Notes: a model not told the origin generated them from the sequence alone. A stretch of 64,000 bases of DNA from CADEFX01 sp046154585 (GCA_046154585.1 JBJXDX010000164.1:1-64000); one strand, 5' to 3'. Shown: positions 51,760-61,228, numbered from the stretch's first letter. Translations and numbers: made by a program.

Positions 51760-52269
51760 CTAGATCTTCCGGCTATCGTAGGCCCAGTGAAGCAGGGCCT
51801 GGCGTTGGCGCCTGCGACAGGAGAGATCACCGCGCTCGCAGTTGCGCTCAAGCTGACGCACGTGGCGCCGGATGGCTTTCCAGCGCTTGATCTGGCGAGC
51901 ATCTTCCTCCGGCAATCGCCGACCCATGTAGTAGCGACAGTACCATTGGAACCAACCGCGCGGATCGGCCGGATGTATCCAGCCCTTCCTGCGCCACTCT
52001 GACAATGGCTGACTGGCCTTGACGCCGAAGTAGTTGAGCGAGCTGTCCGCCGCACCTGTCGCAAGTTTGGCGCCCTTGAACCAGCTGCGCGGGAACTCGT
52101 CCCGACAGTCGGTCATGTACTTGCCGCCGAACACGCCGAGCCGAAGCATTTCCGCTGGCGTGAACTCGGGGCGGAATTCTGCATCGAAATTGCGTCCAGC
52201 CGGCTCGACAAGCTCGTAGCGATAGCTCTTCTGCATCCGATCATTGACCGCGACCGTTCTCTTGGGCAC
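51760..52269 (-). CDS. Conserved hypothetical protein (MGRR.PEED type)
   Basis: This 169-residue soluble, very basic and aromatic protein reads SYRYELVEPAGRNFDAEFRP, MLRLGVFGGKYMTDCRDEFP, WFQWYCRYYMGRRLPEEDAR, and ends LLHWAYDSRKI. I recall similar proteins of unknown function as widespread in bacteria and some eukaryotes; no activity is assigned. The start is probably the GTG behind AAGGGAAGC; an ATG 33 bases downstream (MQKSYRYE) is the alternative. It stands alone. Confidence 0.75.
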   Translation of the reverse strand: MPKRTVAVNDRMQKSYRYELVEPAGRNFDAEFRPEFTPAEMLRLGVFGGKYMTDCRDEFPRSWFKGAKLATGAADSSLNYFGVKASQPLSEWRRKGWIHPADPRGWFQWYCRYYMGRRLPEEDARQIKRWKAIRRHVRQLERNCERGDLSCRRRQRQALLHWAYDSRKI

Positions 52270-52427
52270 CGCGCTTCCCTTGTGCTCGTGTTGGCTCCGT
52301 AGGGGATGCCTCAACAGAGTCATTCTCTGCATGTGGCGCAATTCTCAGGTACTGCAATGCCGTGCACAGACGTTGCGGCCCGAAGCGACCTATCCGGCGG
52401 CATTGCAGAAGCCTCGGATGGAGCGTC

Positions 52428-53561
52428 CTATCCCTTTGGCCGTGAGCCGATGACACCGTCCGCCGCCAGCGTCGCAATCGCGGCCTCGTCGAGCCCCAGG
52501 AGGTCGTGCAGGATCTCGGCGTTGTGCTCGCCGAGCGCCGGCGCGCGCCGGGTGATCGTCAACGGCGCCCCCGCGAACGTCAGCGGCAAGCCTTTGACGT
52601 CCGCGCCATCGGGTGTCTGCGCAAACGCGGTCCGGGTCTCGCCGTTGCGGACCGCCTCGAGCATGTCTTCGCCGTTGCGCACTGCGATGGCTTGCACGTC
52701 GCGCTCGGCGAAAGCCGCCGCTAGCGCCGCCGCATCCATCGTGGACCGCCCACCGGGCGCCAGCGCATTCACAGCCCGGTCGAGGCTCTCCCGTGACGCT
52801 CCGTGACACAGCAGCCAGCGCCCATCGCCCGCCGCGGCCAGCTTCGTTGCCGGCGGCGCTGCCGCATCGCTTGGCGCAGGCGTCGCACCCGCCGAAGCCG
52901 CTAGAATATGCTCGCCGATGAGAAAGCTCGCCAGCTCCCGCTGCGAGATGTCGAGCCACGCGCCGCGCCCCGTCCGCCGCTGCTCCATCACCGCCAGCGT
53001 CGCCACACCCGCGGCGTAGAGTGATACGATCTGATCGGGATAGTTGAGCAGGATGCCGCTGATGAGCGGTACGCCCTGGGCGTCGCGCGTCAGATCAGCG
53101 AGCCCCGACGTCGCCTCCAGCGTCGATCCGAACGACGCCGCCTTGGCATCGGGCCCCGTCTGGCCCTGGCTTGTCACCGACACGAGGACTAGCCGCGGAT
53201 TGCGGGCGGACAGCGTCTCAAACCCGAGGCCGAGCCGCTCCATCACGCCGCGCCGGAAATTCTCGACGACAACATCGGCATTTGCCACCAGATCGAGAAA
53301 CAGCTCCTTGCCTTTCGCAGTCTTCAGGTCCAGCGCGAGGCCGCGCTTGTTGCGGTTGGTGAAATCGAAGAAGCGCGACTTGTTCCACCAGTGCGCCGCA
53401 CCGAGGCCCTTGTCCCACATGCGGAACGGATCGATGTAGGCGCTCGCCTCGACTTTGACGACATCCGCACCAAGGTCAGCCAGCATCGCCGATGTGCTGG
53501 CGCCCGCCGTGATGATGCCGAGATCGAGAACACGGCAGCCCGCGAGAGGTGCGTGGCTCAT
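52428..53561 (-). CDS. CaiB/BaiF-type CoA transferase, active subunit candidate
   Basis: This is a 377-residue family III CoA transferase. Typical segments are GCRVLDLGIITAGASTSAML, DLGADVVKVEAS, FFDFTNRNKRGLALDLKT and VVVENFRRGVMERLGL. The catalytic Asp that forms the acyl anhydride appears as D176 (YPDQIVSLYAAG), 21 residues before TGRG, as in formyl-CoA transferase. The start ATG overlaps the stop of the upstream CoA transferase (ATGA). The acyl substrate is unknown. Confidence 0.86.
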   Translation of the reverse strand: MSHAPLAGCRVLDLGIITAGASTSAMLADLGADVVKVEASAYIDPFRMWDKGLGAAHWWNKSRFFDFTNRNKRGLALDLKTAKGKELFLDLVANADVVVENFRRGVMERLGLGFETLSARNPRLVLVSVTSQGQTGPDAKAASFGSTLEATSGLADLTRDAQGVPLISGILLNYPDQIVSLYAAGVATLAVMEQRRTGRGAWLDISQRELASFLIGEHILAASAGATPAPSDAAAPPATKLAAAGDGRWLLCHGASRESLDRAVNALAPGGRSTMDAAALAAAFAERDVQAIAVRNGEDMLEAVRNGETRTAFAQTPDGADVKGLPLTFAGAPLTITRRAPALGEHNAEILHDLLGLDEAAIATLAADGVIGSRPKG

Positions 53562-54685
53562 AGCACCGCCTCCGCGCCCTCTGCACCATTGGCCGAGGCG
53601 CCAGGCACAAACCTCTGTCCGTTCCACACCGTCGGCACGGTCGGCACCTGCCAATGCGTTGGGGCATGGCGCGCCGCCGACGGTGCCAGAAACCGCTGCG
53701 CGGCAAACTGCGCATCGTCCAGCAACTCCCGCACGGCGTAGACCGGCGCCATCGGCAACCCCACCGCCTTCGACGCCTCGTAGATTTCCCGCCGCGAGCG
53801 CGCCGCATACCACGGCTTCACTACCTCGCTGATCAGCGCCATGTTCGCGCGCCGCCCCTCGCGCGTATCAAGTTCTTTGCCGCCAAGCCGCGCATCGCCG
53901 ATGAGGCGCACCACCAGCGGCCAATCCTTGTCGAGGTAGACGAACGCCGCGTGGCCGTCCGTGCACGGAAACGTCTGCCACTCGGCCATAACGCCCTGCC
54001 GCGTCGGCGACCGGCCCATGTACAGCCGCTCGGCGAAGCTCTTCCAGTTCGACCAGATGTTGGCCTCGAGCGCCGAGACCGTCACAGTCTCGCTGGCCGT
54101 CCCCTGGTCGCACATCGACAGCGCGCCCATCAGCCCCGAGAGCGCCGCCAGCCCCGCGACGTAGCTCGCCTGATGTCCGCCCAGCGGCACCGGCGCCGCA
54201 TCAGGATGTCCGATCAGATCGAGTAGCCCGCTGAGCGCCAGGATCGTCGTATCGGCGACGCGCGCGTCGGGAATGCCGAGCGATGTCGGCACACCATGCT
54301 CGACCACGACCTTCGCCGGCACCGCGGAGAAATGCGCAGCAAGCGCATCTCGATCGTCGGTCAGCACCGCAACGGCCTTACCTGCCAGCGCGGACAGCAG
54401 CGCGCGATCCTTCGCGTCACCGGACAATGCAAGCGACTGCTTTCCGCCGTTGAGAAAGGCAAACGTCGCGCTTTCGGCCCGGCCATCCCTACCCTGAACA
54501 AATGGCCCTGCCTGCCGCAGCGCATCACCATTCGGCGGCTCCACCTTGATGACGATCGCGCCGAAATCGGCAGCGATCCGTCCGGCAAGGGCAACGGCCC
54601 GCGCGGTGACCTCACTGCCGCCCGCCCGCGCAAATTCGATGATGGTCCGCCCCTGCATCGGTGCAATCGAATTGGTCTGGCTCAC
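53558..54685 (-). CDS. CaiB/BaiF-type CoA transferase, apparently lacking the catalytic Asp
   Basis: This 375-residue protein has the family fold (IIEFARAGGSEVTARAVALA, DFGAIVIKVEPPNGDALR, and near the middle LSGLLDLIGHPDAAPVPLGG). At the position of the catalytic Asp the sequence reads ASYVAGLAAL, that is S174. It is first of a two-gene unit, coupled by ATGA to an intact paralogue, so it may be the structural partner in a heteromer, as in two-gene CoA transferases of aromatic or methyl-branched acid pathways. Confidence 0.82.
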   Translation of the reverse strand: MSQTNSIAPMQGRTIIEFARAGGSEVTARAVALAGRIAADFGAIVIKVEPPNGDALRQAGPFVQGRDGRAESATFAFLNGGKQSLALSGDAKDRALLSALAGKAVAVLTDDRDALAAHFSAVPAKVVVEHGVPTSLGIPDARVADTTILALSGLLDLIGHPDAAPVPLGGHQASYVAGLAALSGLMGALSMCDQGTASETVTVSALEANIWSNWKSFAERLYMGRSPTRQGVMAEWQTFPCTDGHAAFVYLDKDWPLVVRLIGDARLGGKELDTREGRRANMALISEVVKPWYAARSRREIYEASKAVGLPMAPVYAVRELLDDAQFAAQRFLAPSAARHAPTHWQVPTVPTVWNGQRFVPGASANGAEGAEAVL

Positions 54686-54880
54686 TTGGACAAACTCTTC
54701 TAGTCGTTGATTAAGTCACCAAGACCAAACACAGGTGGCCTTCCCTCTCATAGCATATGCCCTCCCCGGCGCTACGCGTTCCATGCAAGTATTTGAAACG
54801 TTTCCGCGGCCGGGCGATAGTAGTAGACCATTACAATGCTGCCCGGTCTCGGATCGGGACCGATTCTGGGGAGAACGCTC

Positions 54881-56485
54881 ATGTCCGGCTCACGCCGCAT
54901 CGCTCGTCAATTTGCGGCCCACGTATTTGCGCTCGCCACGCTCGCAGGAGGATTTGCCGGCGCGACCGCCGCCGAAGAGCCGCGCAAGGGCGGAACGCTC
55001 GTCTTCGGCGTTATCGGCGATCCTCCGACGATCGATTGCCACGCGGCGTCGAGTTTCGCGACCATGCATTACGTGTCGCCCCACTACTCGCTGCTGGTCA
55101 AGCTCGATCCGAAGGATACGACACGCGTGGTCGGCGACCTAGCCGAATCCTGGACCGAATCCGCCGACAAGCTCACCTACACGTTCAAGCTGAAGCCCGG
55201 CGTCAAGTTCCACGACGGCACGCCGCTCACCTCTGCCGACATCAGAGCGAGTTGGGACCGCATCCGCAAGCCACCCGAGGGCGTCATCTCGGTGCGCTCG
55301 TCCGTCTACAGCCGCATCGACGCGATCGACACGCCCGACGCCATGACGGCGATCTTCCGGCTGAAGACCGCCTCGCCCGCGTTCCTCGGCATCCTGGGCA
55401 GCCCATTCAACTGCATCTACAGCGCCGCCCGCCTCGCCCAGGATCCGAATTTCCCGGCCAAGGAGATCGTCGGCACCGGGCCGTTCGTATTCGTCGAGCG
55501 CGTGCGCGGCGCCCACTGGATCGGACGCCGCTTCGACGATTATTTCGATCAGCCGCGCCCATACCTCGATGGCTTCCGTGCGATCAACACGTCGGCCCCA
55601 AGCGTGGTCAGCGCGCTGCAGAGCGGCCAGATCATGGCGCAATTCCGCACTCTGGCCCCGTCGCAGGTCGACCAGCTCAAAACGGCGCTCGGCGATCGCA
55701 TTCAGTTCACCAGCACGGCTTATTCGTTCATGGTCCTGGTTGCGTTCAACACGCGCAAGGCGCCCTACGACGATGCGCGCGTCCGGCGCGCGCTTTCGCT
55801 CGCCATCGACCGCTGGGGCGGCGCGCAGAGCTTGTCGAAGGTCTCCTCGCTGATGTTCGTCGGCGCCACGCAGCGGCCGGGCTCGCCCTGGGCCGCGACG
55901 GACCAGGAGCTTGGCGCCTATCCCGGCTTCTCCAAGGACATCGCCGCATCGCGTGAGGAAGCCAGGAAACTCCTGCGCGAGGCCGGCCAGGAAAATCTGT
56001 CGCTGCGGCTCGTCAACCGCAACATCACGGACCCCTATACCTCGGCCGGCGTCTATCTCGTCGATCAATGGCGGCAGATCGGCGTGAAGGCCGAGCACGT
56101 GCAGCTCGATGTGGGGCAGCTCATGACCTCGATGCGCGGTGGCGCCTTCGACGTCATCATCGATTTCGTCGGCGGTGAGGCCATGGACGATCCATCGATC
56201 GAGCTCGGGCGTTTCGTCTCGGCCGACGTGTCGTCGTACAATCCGAGCGGCTTCATCGACCGCACCGTTGACCAGCTTTACGCCAAGGTCGATTCGAGCT
56301 TCCACGTCGCCGAGCGCAAGAAGCTCCTGCGCGAGTTGGAGGGCCGGCTGCTCACCGAGGCGTATCAGGTGCCGTTCATGTGGCTCAACCGGACCGTCGG
56401 CTTGGACAGCAAGGTGCGCGGCTTCACCATCTCGCCCTCGCACTTCGTCAACCAGGACCTCGCCACCATTTGGCTGGCGCAGTAG
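54881..56485 (+). CDS. ABC transporter substrate-binding protein, family 5 (peptide type)
   Basis: This 534-residue periplasmic protein has a signal peptide (residues 1-31, ending AGATAA). The SBP_bac_5 features are RKGGTLVFGVIGDPPTIDCH, LAESWTESADKLTYTFKLKP, VKFHDGTPLTSADI and YDDARVRRALSLAIDR. Family members bind peptides, opines, nickel or other solutes. No permease or ATPase genes adjoin it, so its transporter lies elsewhere. The start follows GGGGAGAAC. It is divergent from the CoA-transferase pair. Confidence 0.87.
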   Translation: MSGSRRIARQFAAHVFALATLAGGFAGATAAEEPRKGGTLVFGVIGDPPTIDCHAASSFATMHYVSPHYSLLVKLDPKDTTRVVGDLAESWTESADKLTYTFKLKPGVKFHDGTPLTSADIRASWDRIRKPPEGVISVRSSVYSRIDAIDTPDAMTAIFRLKTASPAFLGILGSPFNCIYSAARLAQDPNFPAKEIVGTGPFVFVERVRGAHWIGRRFDDYFDQPRPYLDGFRAINTSAPSVVSALQSGQIMAQFRTLAPSQVDQLKTALGDRIQFTSTAYSFMVLVAFNTRKAPYDDARVRRALSLAIDRWGGAQSLSKVSSLMFVGATQRPGSPWAATDQELGAYPGFSKDIAASREEARKLLREAGQENLSLRLVNRNITDPYTSAGVYLVDQWRQIGVKAEHVQLDVGQLMTSMRGGAFDVIIDFVGGEAMDDPSIELGRFVSADVSSYNPSGFIDRTVDQLYAKVDSSFHVAERKKLLRELEGRLLTEAYQVPFMWLNRTVGLDSKVRGFTISPSHFVNQDLATIWLAQ

Positions 56486-56570
56486 TCGATCGCAAGCTGG
56501 GACCAAGGCTCTTCCGACTTGAAGTGGGTTGGCTGCCGTGGTCATGGCGAATCCGTGCTCCGCACGAGCC

Positions 56571-56760
56571 TCTGGATCCCGGGTCGCGCGCGGGATATGA
56601 CGCTTCAAATATTGCGCATCGCTTCGGCCCGCGCTTGCCCGGAATGACATCGAGGAAGTGATGGCCGCGTTCCCCCTGGGTTGTCATCCCGGCCAAGCGA
56701 GCGTCCATGCGTAGCATGGCTCCGCCATGAAGCGAGTGCGAGCCGGGACCCAGGGCCCAC
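56571..56760. repeat. Dispersed REP-like repeat, inverted pair, copy 2
   Basis: Two units face away from each other. The left one, read on the minus strand, contains TGTCATTCCGGGCAAGCGC and ends in CCGGGATCCAGAG. The right one, on the plus strand, runs from TTGTCATCCCGGCCAAGC to CCGGGACCCAGGG. The pair fills the 329-base gap between two convergent genes; the rest of the gap shows nothing else. Confidence 0.7.
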
Positions 56761-56814
56761 AATGCCGTGCGATCGCTATGAAACCGAGCGCGCTTCAATC
56801 CAAGTCGGAAGGCT

Positions 56815-58062
56815 CTAAATCAGCCTCTCCGCCTCTGCCCTGAGCCGGTCCCGGAAATCCGGATGCGCAATGGCAATCAGCGCCGCCGCCCGCTCGGACA
56901 CACTGCGCCCGCGCAATTCCGCCACGCCGTACTCCGTCACCACCACATCCGCATCGCTGCGTGACGTCGTGACGATCCCGCCAGCCAGCTTCGGCACGAT
57001 GCGCGAGACGGCCCCGCCGCGCGCCGTCGCCAGCATCGCCACGATGCCGCGCCCGCCTTCGGACCGCATGCAGCCGCGCATGAAATCGGCATGCCCGCCG
57101 ACGAGGCCGATATGCCGAGGTCCCGCCACCTCCGCATTCATCTGCCCCGTGAGGTCCACCTCGAGCGCGGTATTGATGCCGAACAACCTCGGGATCTGGC
57201 TCGTCACGAGATAGTCGTGCGTATAGCGCGGCGAGCGCACGCGCAGCGCCGCATTCTTGTGCGCCCAAGCATACAGCCGCTTCGTGCCGATCAGCCCCGC
57301 CGTCACGGTCAGCCCCGTGTCGGTGGGCTTCAGCCGGTTGGTGATGACGCCGGCATCGACGAGTTTCGCTACGCCGTCGGCGATCGTGCCGCTGTGCAGC
57401 CCCAGATCCTTCTTTCCCGCCAGCGCCTCCAGCACCGCATCCGGCAGCGTGCCAAGTCCCACCTGCAGCGTTGCGCCGTCAGGGATCATGCGCGCCACAT
57501 GCTCGCCAATGGCGCGCTCGGCTGGTCCCGGTGGCGTCGCCGGCACCTCGATAATGGGATAGGACACCCGCAGCAGATGATCGACGTCGGCGCGCGTCAC
57601 CGCCGTATCGCCGGTCAGATGCGGCGCCTGATCGTTCAGCTCGCCGATCACGAAGCGCGCACGCGGCAGCGCATCCCGGACGTGGTCCAGCGCGGGCGTG
57701 AGCCTGAAGTCGCTCTCGCCGCCCGCGAGCTGTACCATCGCCACATCGATTTTGAGAACGCCTTGCGCCACCAGATCCGGCAGCGCCGAATAATGCGCGG
57801 GCAGAACGTCGAGCGCGCCGGCGTCCTGAAAGCGCCGATTGGTGCCGGCCCCACCCAGCGCCTTTATGTGCATCCGCTGCGCAAAGCGGGCCGCATCGAT
57901 GGTGTTGCTCAGGCTCAGGTTCAGCAGAATCGTCGCACGCGGCACATCGTCGATCTGCGCATTGAGCTGGGCGAGGCTGTGGCTCGGCTCGGCCGTTCCG
58001 CCGGTCCACACCACCGTATCGCCCTCGCGGATGATCCGCTTGAAATCGATCGCCTCAGACAT
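56815..58062 (-). CDS. Acetyl-CoA hydrolase/transferase-type CoA transferase
   Basis: This 415-residue family I CoA transferase is of the acetyl-CoA hydrolase/4-hydroxybutyrate CoA-transferase group: VVWTGGTAEPSHSLAQLNAQ, IPDGATLQVGLGTLPDAVLE, GLHSGTIADGVAKLVDAGVI, and INTALEVDLTGQMNAEVAG with the acidic active-site region. It overlaps the enoyl-CoA hydratase gene by eight bases, so both should act on one acyl-CoA pathway. The acyl substrate is not evident. Confidence 0.87.
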   Translation of the reverse strand: MSEAIDFKRIIREGDTVVWTGGTAEPSHSLAQLNAQIDDVPRATILLNLSLSNTIDAARFAQRMHIKALGGAGTNRRFQDAGALDVLPAHYSALPDLVAQGVLKIDVAMVQLAGGESDFRLTPALDHVRDALPRARFVIGELNDQAPHLTGDTAVTRADVDHLLRVSYPIIEVPATPPGPAERAIGEHVARMIPDGATLQVGLGTLPDAVLEALAGKKDLGLHSGTIADGVAKLVDAGVITNRLKPTDTGLTVTAGLIGTKRLYAWAHKNAALRVRSPRYTHDYLVTSQIPRLFGINTALEVDLTGQMNAEVAGPRHIGLVGGHADFMRGCMRSEGGRGIVAMLATARGGAVSRIVPKLAGGIVTTSRSDADVVVTEYGVAELRGRSVSERAAALIAIAHPDFRDRLRAEAERLI

Positions 58063-58810
58063 ACTTGGCCTGCCGCTTCTCGCGGAATGCCGCCACGCCT
58101 TCCGCGAAATCCGTGCTGGCCCGCACCTTGTCGCCGAGCTGCTGCTCCAGCGTCTCGCGGCTCAGCGCATAGTCCGCGATGCTGGCGCTGATCTGCGTCT
58201 TAACCGCCTGCACCGCCGCCGGGCTGTTGGCCGCGATCATCTGTGCCTTCTCCACGGCCCAATCCATCAGCCTGTCCGCGGATGTCACCGCATTGACGAG
58301 GCCGATGCGCTCGGCAAACGTCGCATCCACGAGCCGTCCCGTCAGCAGCAGGTCCATGGCATGGACGTGGCCGATCTGGTGCGCGAGCTTCACCGTTGCC
58401 CCGCCGAACGGATAGATCGCATAGCGCACCTCCGGCAGCCCGAACCGCGCATGTGCTGCGGCAGCGCGAATATCCGTCGACAGCAGCAGCTCAACACCGC
58501 CGCCGGCACAGTCGCCGTTCACGGCGGCGATGATCGGCTTCGAAAACGTCGATGTCTTCAGCAGCGCACGATTGACAACGCGTGCCGTCTCCTCGCCGGC
58601 ACTCAGGTCGCCGCCGATGTCGGCGCCCGCACAGAAGCCCTTCTCGCCCGCCCCCGTGATGATGACGCACCGGCACGGCGAGGCATCGAGCGTATCCCAG
58701 AGCGCGGCCAGCTCTCCCAGCATCTCGCGCGACATCGCGTTTCGCTTGGCCTGGTTGTCGAGCGTGATGAGGGTCACGTGCGGCGCGACCTCGCGCGTCA
58801 TGATCGGCAT
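58055..58810 (-). CDS. Enoyl-CoA hydratase/isomerase family protein
   Basis: This 251-residue crotonase-fold enzyme shows the oxyanion-hole segment GFCAGADIGGDLSAGEE, the CoA-binding PIIAAVNGDCAGGGVELLLS, and FGLPEVRYAIYPFGGATVKL. The Glu of EVRYAIYP sits where hydratases have a catalytic acid, but the second Glu is less clear. It is first gene of a unit with the CoA transferase and divergent from the quinone oxidoreductase gene, with 74 bases between starts. Confidence 0.87.
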   Translation of the reverse strand: MPIMTREVAPHVTLITLDNQAKRNAMSREMLGELAALWDTLDASPCRCVIITGAGEKGFCAGADIGGDLSAGEETARVVNRALLKTSTFSKPIIAAVNGDCAGGGVELLLSTDIRAAAAHARFGLPEVRYAIYPFGGATVKLAHQIGHVHAMDLLLTGRLVDATFAERIGLVNAVTSADRLMDWAVEKAQMIAANSPAAVQAVKTQISASIADYALSRETLEQQLGDKVRASTDFAEGVAAFREKRQAKYV

Positions 58811-58884
58811 GGCACCATCCCGTGGCGTGTGGACATTCAGATCAGCCTCGTTATCTTGCGGCCAAGCAACAAAAGGTGAAGAAC

Positions 58885-59862
58885 ATGCGTGCGGTCCTCT
58901 GCCGATCCCTGGGCGACGTCTCGGCTCTCAAGGTGGAGGAGGTTCCGAGCCCACCCATGAAGCCCGACCAGGTCCGCATTGCCGTTAAGGCCGCGGGCGT
59001 GAACTTTCCCGATATCCTGATGGTCGAAGGCAAATACCAGGTCAAGCCCGACCTTCCCTTCACGCCAGGCCTCGAGGTTGCCGGTACGGTAGTAGAGTGC
59101 GGTCCGGAGGTGATCCACCTGAAGCCGGGGCAACGCGTTCTCTCGTTTTCGCGCCGCGGCGGCGGCTACGCCAGCGAGATCGTCCTGCCGGGCGCCATCG
59201 TCACGCCGTTCCCCGACAGCATGGACTTCACCACCGCAGCCGCCTTTCCCGTCGCCTACGGCACCGCCCACTTCGCGCTCGACTATCGCGGCAACCTGAA
59301 GACGGGCGAGACGCTCCTCGTGCTCGGCGCGGCAGGCGGCGTTGGTCTCGCCGCCATCGAAATCGGCAAGCTGATGGGCGCGCGCGTTATTGCCGCCGCA
59401 GGTGGCGCCGACAAGCTCGCCGCCTGCCGCGCGCACGGCGCCGATGAAGTGATCGACTACCGCACCGAGGAGTTACGCGAACGGGTCAAGGAACTCACCG
59501 GCGGCAAGGGCGTGGATGTGGTGTTCGATCCTGTCGGTGGCTCGGCCTTCGAGCAGTCCGTGCGTTGCATCGGCTGGGAAGGCCGCATCCTGGTCGTCGG
59601 CTTTGCCTCCGGCGACATTCCAAAGGTCGCCGCCAACATGATCCTCGTGAAGAATTTCTCCGTGATCGGCGTCGTGTTCGGCGAGCATAGCTGGCGCTAC
59701 CCGCAATCCTCGCGCGAGCGTCTTCTGTCGCTCCTGCCGGCCATCGTCGACGGCCGGCTCAAGCCGCGCGTCTGGAAGACCTTCCCGCTCGATCAGGCAC
59801 CGGCGGCCCTCGCCGAAATCTCGGGCCGCCGCGTCATCGGCAAGGTGATCCTGACGACGTGA
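58885..59862 (+). CDS. Zinc-free quinone oxidoreductase (Qor/MDR family)
   Basis: This is a 325-residue NADPH-dependent medium-chain reductase. It has VNFPDILMVEGKYQVKPDLP, the nucleotide motif LVLGAAGGVGLAAIEIGKLM, and DVVFDPVGGSAFEQSVRCIG, and it lacks the catalytic zinc ligands of alcohol dehydrogenases. It could reduce quinones or enoyl compounds in the same acyl-CoA pathway. The start MRAVLCRSLGD follows AAGGTGAAGAAC. Its 3' end lies seven bases from the convergent substrate-binding protein gene. Confidence 0.88.
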   Translation: MRAVLCRSLGDVSALKVEEVPSPPMKPDQVRIAVKAAGVNFPDILMVEGKYQVKPDLPFTPGLEVAGTVVECGPEVIHLKPGQRVLSFSRRGGGYASEIVLPGAIVTPFPDSMDFTTAAAFPVAYGTAHFALDYRGNLKTGETLLVLGAAGGVGLAAIEIGKLMGARVIAAAGGADKLAACRAHGADEVIDYRTEELRERVKELTGGKGVDVVFDPVGGSAFEQSVRCIGWEGRILVVGFASGDIPKVAANMILVKNFSVIGVVFGEHSWRYPQSSRERLLSLLPAIVDGRLKPRVWKTFPLDQAPAALAEISGRRVIGKVILTT

Positions 59863-59869
59863 CGCAATT

Positions 59870-61189
59870 TCAGCCGTAAATCCGCTTCAAGTCGCCCTCC
59901 GCTACTTTCACGGACTCCTCGGCGCTCATTCTTCCTTGGGCGACGCGCCCGAACATATTGACGATCAGATATTTCGAGAGCGACTCGGCGGGCTTCGGAC
60001 CGGTCGGTCCAGGATACCCTGGCACCTGCCCGAGCCTACCTGCCACCTTGTAGGGAAGCATGACGGGATCTTCGTTCCACATGGAGTTGTTCTCCCATTC
60101 AGTGGTCACGCCAGAATAGAAGCCCTTCCCGTTTCTGAACCATTTGTCGTAGTTGCTCTTGGAATGGAACCAGCGAAGCAGTTCCTTGGCTGGCTTCTGG
60201 TTCTTCGAATAGTTCGGAATCACGTGCGTATGCTGGACATGGAACCCGTACTGGCCCGCGGGTCCCTTTGGCAGCGGTGCATGCAGGATGTCCTCCTTCA
60301 TCGGGCGGCCCGTTTCTGTCTTGTATTGGTCGGGCTTGCGCAGCGCCTCGATGTAGATCGAGGCTCCGTTCAGCGTGGCGCAGATCGTGCCGGCCAGGAA
60401 GGCGCGGTTGTTGTTGGCGTCATCCCATGCGAGGCCGCCTTCCTCATGCGCCTCTGTCCAGAACGCCGCCATGTACTTCACCGCCTCGATGGTCTCCTTG
60501 CTGTTGATGGCCACGGTCTTGCCGTCCGCCTCGACTTCCTTCCCGCCGAACGACCAAAGGAAAGGATAGGTGAACACGACGGGATCGCCGACCGATTGAC
60601 CGAGGGATTGGCCGATCGGCCGTCCCTTTTGCTTGAGCTTCTTGCCCGCCGCGCGCAGTCCGTCCCACGTGTCGGGATACGCGGTAACGCCGATCTCGTC
60701 GAACCATGACTTCCTGTAGGCCGTCAGCACGCCGATGATCCCGGTCGGCACCCCGAGCCACCGCTTTCCATCGTGTGCGTTGCCCTTGGCGCTCGGGTAG
60801 TAGCCGCCTTGCGCCGCGCCGATCTCCTCGGCCACGTCGCTCACATCGACGACGCTCGCCTCGTAGAGGTGGGGATGATTGTTGAACAAATGAATGATGT
60901 CCGCGCCCGTGCCCGACTGAATGCCGGTGGTGATGCGCGGCTGCAGATCGTTGAGATTGACCCGCTCGAGATTGACTTTGATGCCGAGCGCCTTTTCCGC
61001 CTCCGGCAACATAGCGCGCAGGGCTTCGTCGGAAGCCGGCACGAAGTCGTTCCAGCGCAGCCAATGGACTGTCGTTGTTTGCGCATAGGCGGGCGCGCGG
61101 CCCGAGGCCAGAATTCCGGCGATGCCTCCGCTTGTTGCGGCAACACCGCCAATAGCTTTAAGGAAACGCCGACGATGAATCGGGGCCAT
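59870..61189 (-). CDS. ABC transporter substrate-binding protein, family 1 (Tat-exported)
   Basis: This 439-residue extracellular solute-binding protein has a twin-arginine signal (HRRRFLKAIGGVAATSGG; cleavage near AYAQ). Typical family 1 segments are GIQSGTGADIIHLFNNHPHL, YPDTWDGLRAAGKKLKQKG and NNNRAFLAGTICATLNGASI. These proteins bind sugars, polyols or related solutes. No permease or ATPase genes adjoin. The ATG has GGGAGGAAGACC upstream, and an inverted repeat lies 18 bases before the start. Confidence 0.86.
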   Translation of the reverse strand: MAPIHRRRFLKAIGGVAATSGGIAGILASGRAPAYAQTTTVHWLRWNDFVPASDEALRAMLPEAEKALGIKVNLERVNLNDLQPRITTGIQSGTGADIIHLFNNHPHLYEASVVDVSDVAEEIGAAQGGYYPSAKGNAHDGKRWLGVPTGIIGVLTAYRKSWFDEIGVTAYPDTWDGLRAAGKKLKQKGRPIGQSLGQSVGDPVVFTYPFLWSFGGKEVEADGKTVAINSKETIEAVKYMAAFWTEAHEEGGLAWDDANNNRAFLAGTICATLNGASIYIEALRKPDQYKTETGRPMKEDILHAPLPKGPAGQYGFHVQHTHVIPNYSKNQKPAKELLRWFHSKSNYDKWFRNGKGFYSGVTTEWENNSMWNEDPVMLPYKVAGRLGQVPGYPGPTGPKPAESLSKYLIVNMFGRVAQGRMSAEESVKVAEGDLKRIYG

Positions 61190-61206
61190 GGTCTTCCTCC
61201 CTTTGG

Positions 61207-61228
61207 ATTCGTTCTTGAGCGAACGAAT
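61207..61228. promoter_or_regulatory. Operator-like inverted repeat
   Basis: ATTCGTTC and GAACGAAT are perfect eight-base arms around TTGAGC, 18 bases upstream of the start of the substrate-binding protein gene. It could be a repressor operator or a 5' leader hairpin. The remaining bases up to 61507, a 318-base divergent gap, show nothing else I can name. Confidence 0.5.

Noticed and set aside
56815..58191. Long plus-strand open frame opposite the CoA transferase (from 57091)
   Set aside because: Low-complexity Arg/His-rich translation and a clear gene on the other strand mark it as a shadow.
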